From Bradyrhizobium lablabi (GTDB lineage Bacteria > Pseudomonadota > Alphaproteobacteria > Rhizobiales > Xanthobacteraceae), in contig NZ_LT670844.1 in NCBI RefSeq assembly GCF_900141755.1, forward strand, positions 6,420,501-6,484,500: a stretch of DNA of 64,000 nt, read 5' to 3'. The notes under the pieces were generated by a model. The model was not told where the DNA came from, did no database searches, and worked only from the letters and a program-made list of their open reading frames with translations. Made by a program: the position numbers and the translations under genes. Below, one piece after another: positions 33,999 through 42,700 of the stretch. Each line of letters starts with the position of its first letter. Within the stretch, counting starts at the first letter, position 1.

Positions 33999-36485
33999 TC
34001 AAGCGGCGGTTTTCAAGCTGTTTCGGGCGCGGGAAAGCTGTCCATCCAGCAACCTGTCAATGACATCGCGATAGGCGCCTAGTGCGATCTTCTGCGTGAA
34101 GCGGGAGGCGACCATCGCCGCGCGATGCCCTTTTTCAGCGGTGTTGCCGGCGGCGGAGGCCGCAAATGCGATGACCTGGGCGATCGCTTCCGGATCTTCT
34201 GGGGGGGTGACCCAGCCGATATCCTCCTCCCGCATCAGAATTGCCGCCTCGGCGTCCGGCTCCGAACAGATGATGATCGGTCGGCCGATGGCGAGCAAGT
34301 TGTAGATGCGGCTTGGGACTGACACGCCGGTGTTGTTCTTGCGATAGGGCACGATCCAAATGTCGCCAGCGGAGAGAAAGCTCTCCAGCTCGGATTCAGG
34401 CACTCGCTCGGTCAGCGTAACGTTGGGAAGGGGCGACGCCGTCTGCATCTCATTGAGCTTGTTCCAGCCCACGCCTTCGCCCGAAAGCAAAAATTTGATG
34501 TCCGGATTGTTTTGCAGGATTCGAGCGGCTTCAAAAACGGACTTGGGATCGTGCGTGAAACCTGAATTGCCCGACATCGCGACGATAAATCGACCCCCGC
34601 ATCTCCTGCGATAAGGATTTTCGGGGTCCAGTTCTCTGTATCGGATCGGCAGGGTCGCCCAATTTGGAATTAGATTGATTTTCGCAGCGGTCATTTTGGG
34701 ATATTCGAGCAATTTCGGACCCATGTCGCGACCGATGATCACAATCGCATCGAGCCATCGAAACATCACTCCGTTGGCAAATCGAAGCCACTTTGTGAGA
34801 ATGGAGGAGGCCCTGAGAAAGCCGGCCATTACCAGGCTGTCCGGATATAAATCATAGATGATCAAGGCTGCAGCGGCCCTTCGCAGCCTTGCGGCCAGCG
34901 TAACGGTGTATGGCAACGTAAACGGCGTGGTCACGCATAGCAGGACATCCTCGCTCCGGGCATGCTTCATCACGGTAACGAAAACCTGGATGGAAAACAG
35001 CGCGGCGGCGAGCAATCGCGAAACCAGCGCGGATTTTTCCGGCCACCAGCTCTTGATCTCGATGACTTCGGGCTCGCCCGGCTGGGGCGGTAATTTGGAG
35101 GCTGAATCGGGCGAGCTCGATATCACCACTACGCGGTTCTTCTGTGCCAGCGTTTTTGCGATGTCCGTCATGTAGCCGGACGTCGAACTGGGGAAGGGCG
35201 CATAGTGCTGGGTGACCACCACGATCTTCCCGGTACGCCGCAGGTATTTGTCGACTGGCGACAATGGCTGGACGTCGCCCGAGTATGCCAACGTCAAGTC
35301 GTCATAAAGCTGGACAATCGAGCTTCCGATAATTTTCGCGGAAAGCTTGCTGACGACCAGTTGCCGCGCGGCATTACCGTATCGTGCGCGTAGTTCGGAC
35401 GATCTGGCGAGACGCATGATTGCTTGCGCTAGTGCCGTCGGATCTTCGATCGGCACCAGAAGACCGGTTTGCTCGTCAATGACGACCTCGCGGCAACCGG
35501 GCGCGTCGGTTGCGATCATGGGTCGTCCGCACGCCGCTGCTTCGAGCAGGCTCACTGGCAGGCCTTCCCGGTGCGAAGGCAGCACCGCAAAGTGACAGCT
35601 TCGCCATAACGAGACGATATCTTCGATGTGTCCCAGCCAGGTGATCCCGGGCCGGCGGCTCCACTCTTCCACCTCTTCCAGCGCGATAGAAGTTGGATTG
35701 GCGGGGTCGAGATCCCCTGCGATGATCAGATTGGCATCGTGGCCGTGCTCACGCAGAATGCTATGGGCAGACACCAATGCCCGGATGCCTTTGTCGGTCA
35801 GGAGGCGTCCCGCGAAGCCGAAGGTAATAGGCCCTTCCGGTTCCGGCAGCGGCTGCAGGGCGTCCGTATCGACGCCTGAACCTGGGATGAGAACCATTCG
35901 CTCCTGTTCGATTCCAAGATCGTCAAGCGCCGAGCGATCATCGGGGTTCTGAACCAGAACGAGACTGCGTTTGCGATTTAGAAGCCAGGGTAGCAGCCAT
36001 CTCATGCTTTCCTTTAACAGCCGCGTTCGCCAGGTTGTCGACGTAAAGATGTAGCCAAGTCCGGTGATGGCATTGACTTGCAGGAGATTTTTGCCGAAGG
36101 CCGCAATCGACCCATAGACGCAACATTGCAAACCCGCATGATGCACGATTTGCGGTTTAATTTTCTTCTCGACCCGCCGAAGCGCAAAGATGGTCGGAAG
36201 TGCTGCGAACGGAGACAATTCCCCGCGCCGGAAGGGTATCCGGTGCAAAATGAAGCCCTCGGCCTCGATCGCCTTCGCGCCCTTGTTTACCCGTGTCGCG
36301 ACATGAACTTCGAAGCCCGCCTCACGCGCGGCGCGCGCCATCGGCAGACGATTAAGCAGGAACGCGAAATCCTCGTTCGCGACGTAGAGCAATCGTCGAG
36401 GCGAAGAAGCCGTGATCGGGCTCATGCTTTCGGCGTCGGAGAGGTCAGGCGCCTGCAGCGAAGCATCGATCGAGTGGACAGCCAT
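33999..36485 (-). CDS. Two-domain GT4 glycosyltransferase (tandem fusion)
   Basis: 828 residues from the ATG at 36485; the open frame continues upstream but into the previous gene. Domain 1 (about 20-410) resembles the PglA/WbcN GT4 group (NAITGLGYIFTS, GFAGRLLTDKGIRALVSA, HREGLPVSLLEAAACGRPMIAT). Domain 2 (about 416-815) resembles WbuB/WcaI (VVTQHYAPFPSSTSGYMTDI, ALIIYDLYPDSLV, MSGNSGFTHDPKSVFEAA, VPSRIYNLLAIGRPII). One chain could thus add two successive sugars to the lipid-linked O-unit. Such fusion of two GT4 domains is uncommon. It follows the membrane protein gene by 38 nt. Confidence 0.85.
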   Translation of the reverse strand: MAVHSIDASLQAPDLSDAESMSPITASSPRRLLYVANEDFAFLLNRLPMARAAREAGFEVHVATRVNKGAKAIEAEGFILHRIPFRRGELSPFAALPTIFALRRVEKKIKPQIVHHAGLQCCVYGSIAAFGKNLLQVNAITGLGYIFTSTTWRTRLLKESMRWLLPWLLNRKRSLVLVQNPDDRSALDDLGIEQERMVLIPGSGVDTDALQPLPEPEGPITFGFAGRLLTDKGIRALVSAHSILREHGHDANLIIAGDLDPANPTSIALEEVEEWSRRPGITWLGHIEDIVSLWRSCHFAVLPSHREGLPVSLLEAAACGRPMIATDAPGCREVVIDEQTGLLVPIEDPTALAQAIMRLARSSELRARYGNAARQLVVSKLSAKIIGSSIVQLYDDLTLAYSGDVQPLSPVDKYLRRTGKIVVVTQHYAPFPSSTSGYMTDIAKTLAQKNRVVVISSSPDSASKLPPQPGEPEVIEIKSWWPEKSALVSRLLAAALFSIQVFVTVMKHARSEDVLLCVTTPFTLPYTVTLAARLRRAAAALIIYDLYPDSLVMAGFLRASSILTKWLRFANGVMFRWLDAIVIIGRDMGPKLLEYPKMTAAKINLIPNWATLPIRYRELDPENPYRRRCGGRFIVAMSGNSGFTHDPKSVFEAARILQNNPDIKFLLSGEGVGWNKLNEMQTASPLPNVTLTERVPESELESFLSAGDIWIVPYRKNNTGVSVPSRIYNLLAIGRPIIICSEPDAEAAILMREEDIGWVTPPEDPEAIAQVIAFAASAAGNTAEKGHRAAMVASRFTQKIALGAYRDVIDRLLDGQLSRARNSLKTAA

Positions 36486-36523
36486 TGCAAAATTATCCCA
36501 TTCCCTGTGGGTCCGTTCGGACT

Positions 36524-37948
36524 CTATTTGTGCCGTGTAGCGTTCCCGGCCGGCGACGTCGGGCGTTGCCGGCCGAAATAGCGCGTTGCCGTCACCAACA
36601 AGCCGGCCAAGACTGGTGCCAGCAGCAGTCCACCAGAAAACAGCGCAATATTCAACGCGGTAGCCAGGAGCGTAAATACACCAATAAACGTCGCTCCCAG
36701 CACGGCGACAGCGACGACGGTCTTGCCATGGACGAGGAAGGCCGCGTCGACTGAACGGCAAACTGCCCCAGCGATCAGGCTAAACACGGCCACGCCGGCG
36801 TAGGAGAAGTCAGCCCACGCGTCAGCAATAAAGAGAGCCGGGTTCGTAGTATCATAGGTGCCGTACCATGTGAAAGCCACGATGCTGAAGGCCGGCAAGT
36901 AGGGCAGTCCCATCAGCACCGCGACGGGACGGAGATTGGCGCCCCACATGTAGGGATGCGCGTAAGGGAAAGTGGCGAAGTTTTCCAGCAGCGCCTGATT
37001 TTCCACTTCGAAGACGCGAAAATAAACGAATTCCAGCCCTGCGATGCCCTGAGAAATTGTCATGATCAGGCGAGTGATCGCGTACAAGACGAGCGCGACA
37101 ACGCAGGCTCCGCCGAGCGCGGTTCGCCATGTAATCCTGTTCGTGAACGTCAGAAAAACCGCGATCATCAGCTGAATCAGAAAAAATGCCGGCGGCGCTT
37201 TGCTGAGAATTTCAAGTTTTCCGATCGCGGTGGCCATGAGCAGCAAAGATGCGGCCAACAACAGCGGCAACGATCTGTTCACCCAGCCTGACAGCAGACC
37301 CCAAATGACAAACATCGGAGCAACTGCCCCAAGTACCAAGCGGTAGGAATAATTGGGGCTTCCGGCAAAATGCAACCGAAACGCATTCTTGGCGACATTA
37401 AGATCATCGTCCCCTTTAATCGACAGGAAGTTCCAGATCGTTGCAACATGGTGCTCGGCAATCGAAAAAAACAACATGAACGCGACAAGAGATAGAATTA
37501 GGATCAGCAGAAAGCGCTGGCTGCCGAGATCATCCTCAAGCGTTTGAGCGTTCCAGTCCGTCAAAGCGATCCGCATCGCCGCGATCCGTTTGGGAATCAA
37601 CCGATCGACGATCTCGACCCCTGCGATGATGCCCAGATACATTAATGCAATTGAAAAATTCATCGCAGTGACGACGGCGCCTAAATCCAGGCCTTTCGCC
37701 TTGATGGCCGCAAAGATTGCATGTGGTGCGCCGACCGAACCCGACAACAGGTGGATCAAATACGCGCGTTCGCCGGATGAAAGCGTATAGCTCAAACATG
37801 CGGGCCCGTAGATCAGCAACAGCGATCCGACCAGCATGGTGGTCGTCGTCAAGAACAGGCGCAATCTGAATATCAGGTAAAGTGCCGCGGCGACCATGGC
37901 AGCGGCTGCAGTGACGTAGCTTGCCGTAAGCGCACTCATTTCCTGCAT
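36524..37948 (-). CDS. Polytopic membrane protein, O-antigen polymerase-like
   Basis: 474 residues with about twelve predicted membrane helices and a central loop carrying GDDDLNVAKNAFRLHFAG. Size, topology and position between a Wzy_C-type protein and the double glycosyltransferase suggest a Wzy-like polymerase, but no ligase signature is present. I cannot name the family. Predicted start is the first ATG (37948), with ATG 37939 as an alternative. It is the second gene of the minus-strand operon 39371-32950. Confidence 0.65.
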   Translation of the reverse strand: MQEMSALTASYVTAAAAMVAAALYLIFRLRLFLTTTTMLVGSLLLIYGPACLSYTLSSGERAYLIHLLSGSVGAPHAIFAAIKAKGLDLGAVVTAMNFSIALMYLGIIAGVEIVDRLIPKRIAAMRIALTDWNAQTLEDDLGSQRFLLILILSLVAFMLFFSIAEHHVATIWNFLSIKGDDDLNVAKNAFRLHFAGSPNYSYRLVLGAVAPMFVIWGLLSGWVNRSLPLLLAASLLLMATAIGKLEILSKAPPAFFLIQLMIAVFLTFTNRITWRTALGGACVVALVLYAITRLIMTISQGIAGLEFVYFRVFEVENQALLENFATFPYAHPYMWGANLRPVAVLMGLPYLPAFSIVAFTWYGTYDTTNPALFIADAWADFSYAGVAVFSLIAGAVCRSVDAAFLVHGKTVVAVAVLGATFIGVFTLLATALNIALFSGGLLLAPVLAGLLVTATRYFGRQRPTSPAGNATRHK

Positions 37949-37994
37949 GAAGCTGAACCGTTGTCCACGAACCCGCGACTTTCTGAAAGAAGCT

Positions 37995-39371
37995 TTAGGA
38001 GAGAACCTGAGCGCCGTGTCTCGGATCGAGTTTTTCCCTCGATGGCGTCAAGCCGGGAGCCAAGGCGTCATCCATCCGTCTCAGCGCAATAATTCCGACC
38101 GTAAGCGCGAAAAAGAATTGGTCCAAATATGCGATAGCAAATGCACCGGAAAACTCGGAGCCTGCGATGTGGAACACATACATGGATACGGCCGCTTTCT
38201 GCGCCAGCGTAAGCGAGGGCCAGTGCCTCAGCGAGATGACCAAGGGAGATAACGTAAGAACGCTGAACAGCAACAGTCCGGCAATTCCGGCTTCGTAAAG
38301 CATTTCGAGGTGCACATTATGGGGATAGACTCGGGAAGCTATGGTGCGGTGAAGCGGCCAATCCGGAGGGCCGTAACCCTCGTCCACGGGATAAATGCCG
38401 ATCCCTCGACCGAACAACAGTCGATTCGGCTCGGCGATGATGCGGTGCCATGCTTGCGACCATATCTCCAGTCGTAGGCCGGGAGTCGGGTTGTGAATTT
38501 CTCGAATCGTGCGGGAAATCGCATCGGCAGCGACCCCATCGATGTCTCGATCGTGAAGCGCGCGTTCGTAAAACAGGCCTGATGCAACGGTCCCCACCGC
38601 GACGACGGCAATGATACCAAAGACGGCGAGCTTTTTTGAGCGAACCCAGATGGCTGCGCTCGCCAGAAAGATCAGACTACAAACGAACGCGATCAGCGCG
38701 CCCCTCGCTGAGATATGAACCAAAACCACCAGAACGACCGGCAAGGCGCAGATCGAAAGAATTCGCCAAGCTCGATTTGAACTTAGTCCGAGTGCCGCAA
38801 GCGCGGCCAACCCCAGCATTATGCCGATCTCCTGCTGGAATGCGATATATATGATCCGATCTCCGACGCCGAAGATATCCCTGAGATAGCCGTCCTGCAT
38901 AAGTACACCGAACCGGATGATGTGCTGGACGAGCACGACCGAAAAGATTGCTCCGGCGCCCAGCAACATGACCAATACCGGTCTCAAGGCACGCGCAGCC
39001 GCAAAACCAAAAATAATGAAGAGCCCATGGAAAATCAGGATACCAAGCAAGTGCGTGGTCGGGACGGCCGGCCGAGAATAAAAAAGGAAGTTGGCAATAA
39101 CCAAGCCGTAAAACAATGCCAACAAGAGAAGAATGTCGGGAACCTTGGTCGCCATGTCATATAAAGGGCGCCAACCAATTGCGATCAGCGTAACCCCGAG
39201 CACGCTGGCTACCGCAAAAATACCCGTTGAGCCAATGAAATAAAATGGCAAAAACATCTTTGCAAATGCAGCGGTGGTGACTACCGCCGCTGTCACTCCC
39301 GCAAGGGGACCTTTTTCATCTTTCGTGAAATAGAGGAACTGCCGAGGTGAGTCAGTCGTCATCTGGTCCAC
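37995..39371 (-). CDS. O-antigen ligase/polymerase (Wzy_C) family membrane protein
   Basis: 458 residues with about ten helices and the periplasmic loop typical of Wzy_C: GLRLEIWSQAWHRIIAEPNRLLFGRG ending at the conserved His in YPHNVHLEMLYEAGIAG. It could polymerise O-units or ligate a second glycan; the separate WaaL-like protein at 25.4 kb makes polymerase the likelier role. First gene of a minus-strand operon, with intergenic promoter region on its right. ATG 39362 is an alternative start. Confidence 0.78.
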   Translation of the reverse strand: MDQMTTDSPRQFLYFTKDEKGPLAGVTAAVVTTAAFAKMFLPFYFIGSTGIFAVASVLGVTLIAIGWRPLYDMATKVPDILLLLALFYGLVIANFLFYSRPAVPTTHLLGILIFHGLFIIFGFAAARALRPVLVMLLGAGAIFSVVLVQHIIRFGVLMQDGYLRDIFGVGDRIIYIAFQQEIGIMLGLAALAALGLSSNRAWRILSICALPVVLVVLVHISARGALIAFVCSLIFLASAAIWVRSKKLAVFGIIAVVAVGTVASGLFYERALHDRDIDGVAADAISRTIREIHNPTPGLRLEIWSQAWHRIIAEPNRLLFGRGIGIYPVDEGYGPPDWPLHRTIASRVYPHNVHLEMLYEAGIAGLLLFSVLTLSPLVISLRHWPSLTLAQKAAVSMYVFHIAGSEFSGAFAIAYLDQFFFALTVGIIALRRMDDALAPGLTPSREKLDPRHGAQVLS

Positions 39372-39743
39372 GAGATCAAGTTAGCGAGATCGGGCGTCGA
39401 CAGCGAAGTGCCGATGGAGCGAACAGTCATTTCGAAATCATCTCATTCTCGTCGACCGGTTCGGATTCCACGCGCTGTGAGCCGGATGTTCGATCGGCGA
39501 TCTCGAGGGTAAGCCCCGCAAATACCAGGTTGCCATCCCGGAGAAACCCCATCTGGAACAAGAGACGAGCCTCAACTGCGATCTCAAGTCAACTGGGGGG
39601 ATTTTAGAATTTTTGGAGGGCCCTATGGCAGGGATTACGGCGGTCGCCTACGCAAAACAGATTTTTTGCCAACCGCTACGCCGCCCCGGTGCGTCATGGC
39701 GGTTCAGTCGGCCCCTGGCGCGCAGGACCCGAACCATCAATCC
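39372..39743. other. Intergenic region, probable promoter of the Wzy_C-type operon
   Basis: 372 nt between two minus-strand genes. It includes the low-GC stretch from about 39,594 to 39,625 and a small hairpin GCAAAA/TTTTGC at about 39,651-39,669. One candidate short ORF on the plus strand is listed separately. No RNA gene was recognised. Confidence 0.5.
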
Positions 39744-39756
39744 TTACGCCAAATGA
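39625..39756 (+). CDS. Possible small ORF (43 aa), poorly supported
   Basis: ATG at 39625 follows TTGGAGGG (39613-39620) at a spacing of 4 nt, giving a basic 43-residue peptide that starts MAGITAVAYAKQ and ends with RTINPYAK. Its last bases overlap the stop of the large secreted protein on the other strand. No family, signal or membrane segment is seen; the good ribosome site is the only support. Confidence 0.2.
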   Translation: MAGITAVAYAKQIFCQPLRRPGASWRFSRPLARRTRTINPYAK

Positions 39757-42700
39757 AAGTCACTTTGGTGCGCCAGCAATTGCGCGGCGGTGACGTGCTG
39801 AATCATGATCGCGTCGTGCGCGGCATCCGTAATGACGGCATTGCCATGGCCGTCGTCATGGATTGCCGCGAGAAGAGCTGTCATGTTTGCGAAGATCGAC
39901 TGGCTGATCTGGATCGTGTCCGTTGCCGGGTCGAAGTTCGCGATCGTAACGTGGCCAAAATTCGGCGCGAAGACGAACGAATCTTGGCCTGCTGTCACGA
40001 GCAGGTTCGACGGGCTGGTGCCGGCGGCTTGGCCGGCCGGACCGCCCTGGGAGACCGACTGGCCGGATGTCGGCTGACCGTATACGATGATTGCATCGCC
40101 ATTGTCGTTCGCGAATTTGAAGTTGGCCTGCGAATATTCTCCAGCGAATTTGAGATTGATCGTCGTCGTTCCGTCGCTGACATTGAGGATCCCGTTGGAA
40201 CTGTCATAGCTGGACTGAACCGTACTGTAATTCATGCCGCGCAGATCGATCTGATCCGAGCCAGCTAGGGTACCGTCCCCAGTGAAGCCGGTGATCTCGC
40301 CGGCGAATGTCGAAGGCGTATCCAGGATTAAAATACCGGCTGAGCTGGTAAAGGTTACCGGGGCGGAGCTCGTGCCGGCCAGCTCGAGCGCTGCCGGGCT
40401 AGTCGAAGCAGGAATGCCGATCACACCGTCGCCGTTCAGGTCCTGATGGAAAACGGTCTCGATCGATTCCAGCGCGGTGTCGGTGCCAGACACGAGGGTG
40501 GCGAGAAACGAAACGAGGTTTCCATTGCTGTCGGTGTTCCACACCGTGTACTGATCGCCGCCTAGGTTCTTGTAGGCCACGTCGTAGCCGCTGGCCGTTT
40601 GTACAGCGCCGATCGGCGCCCAGGCACCAAACTGACCCGCCACGACCGGCGCGCCGCCAATTTTTAGCGAAGGTCCAACCCCACCGGTGTAAAGATAGTA
40701 GCTATTTCCAACCTCGACCAGGCTGGTCGATCCGTCCGTCTGGATCACGGTCGTGGGCGGACCAATCAATCCGTCACCGTTCAGGTCCTGGTGGAAAACG
40801 GTCTCGAGCGATTCCAGCGCGGTGTCGGTGCCAGACACGAGGGCGGCGAGAAACGAAACGAGGTTTCCATTGCTGTCGGTGTTCCACACCGTGTACTGAT
40901 CGCCGCTTAGGTTCTTGTAGGCCACGTCGTAGCCGCTGGCGGTTTGTACAGCGCCGATCGGCGCCCAGGCACCAAACTGACCCGCCACAACCGGCGCGCC
41001 GCCAATTTTTAGCGAAGGTCCAACCCCACCGGTGTAAAGATAGTAACTATTTCCAACCTCGACCAGGCTGGTCGATCCGTCCGTCTGGATCACGGTCGTG
41101 GGCGGACCAATCAATCCGTCACCGTTCAGGTCCTGGTGGAAAACGGTCTCGAGCGATTCCAGCGCGATGCTGCTGCCAGACACGAGGGCGGCGAGAAACG
41201 AAACTAAGTTGCCATTGCTGTCGGTGTTCCACACCGTGTACTGATCGCCGCTTAGGTTCTTGTAGGCCACGTCGTAGCCGCTGGCCGTTTGTACAGCGCC
41301 GATCGGCGCCCAGGCACCAAACTGACCTGCCACAACCGGCGCGCCGCCAATTTTTAGCGAAGGTCCAACCCCACCGGTGTAAAGATAGTAACTATTTCCA
41401 ACCTCGACCAGGCTGGTCGATCCATCTGTCTGGATCACCGTCGTGGGCGGACCGATCAATCCGTCACCGTTTAGATCTTGATGGAAGACAGGCTCGAAAG
41501 ATTCCAGCGCGATGCTGCTGCCAGACACGAGGGCGGCGAGAAACGAAACGAGGTTTCCATTGCTGTCGGTGTTCCACACCGTGTACTGATCGCCGCTTAG
41601 GTTCTTGTAGGCCACGTCGTAGCCGCTGGCGGTTTGTATAGCGCCGATCGGCGCCCAGGCACCAAACTGACCCGCTACAACCGGCGCGCCGCCAATTTTT
41701 AGCGAAGGTCCAACCCCACCGGTGTAAAGATAGTAACTAGTTCCAACCTCGACCAGGCTGGTCGATCCATCTGTCTGGATCACCGTCGTGGGCGGACCGA
41801 TCAATCCGTCACCGTTTAGATCTTGATGGAAGACAGGCTCGAAAGATTCCAGCGTGACGCTACTGCCCGACACGAGGCTGGCGAGGAACGAAACCAGGTT
41901 GCCGCTGCCATCGGTGTTCCACACCGTATACTGATCGCCGTTCACGTTCTTCCAGGCTATGTCGTAGCCGCTCGTCGTCTGTATCGCGCCGATCGGCGCC
42001 CAGGCACCAAACTGACCCGCCACGACCGGCGCACCGCCATATTGCAGCGATGGCCCAGACCCGCCGTTGTAAAGGTAATACTCGTTGCCGACTTGCGTCA
42101 GGGCAGTCGATCCATCTGTCTGGATCACGGTCGTGGGCGGACCGATCAATCCGTCACCGTTTAGATCTTGATGGAAGACAGGCTCGAAAGATTCCAGCGT
42201 GACGCTACTGCCCGACACGAGGCTGGCGAGGAACGAGACGAGGTTGCCGCTGCTATCGGTGTTCCAAACCGTGTACTGATCGCCGTTCAGGTTCTTCCAG
42301 GCTACGTCGTAGCCAATCGCGGTTTGCTCGGCGCCGATCGGTGCCCAGGCGCCAAACTGACCTGCCACAACCGGCGCACCGATGTATTTCAACTCGGGGC
42401 CGACCCCGCTGCTGTTATTGTCAAGGTAATAGTTATTGCCGACCTGAACGAGGCTGGTCGAACCAAACGCCTCGATCACCGTTGCGGTGGGACCCGTCAC
42501 CGAGAAGCTTTGCCAGGTGCTCCACAACGTTCCGTCATTGACACGAACCTGCAGCAAATCCGTGCCGCCTGCGGTCTGATAGGTCAGCTGCGAAAGCTGC
42601 GCCGCCGTCACGTCGATTTCTTGATTGTTCGCCTGCACCACCCCGTTGAGGACAAAGTGGCCGTTGCCGGCATCCTTGAGCGCGTAGCTGGCGATCGCGT

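Noticed and set aside
36486..36761. Longer N-terminus of the double glycosyltransferase
   Set aside because: It would overlap the previous gene by more than 200 nt and lacks any GT4 similarity; ATG 36485 fits both context and family.
40421..42490. CRISPR-like array
   Set aside because: The 345-bp periodicity is an in-frame protein repeat, not short repeats with unique spacers. No CRISPR array was found in the window.
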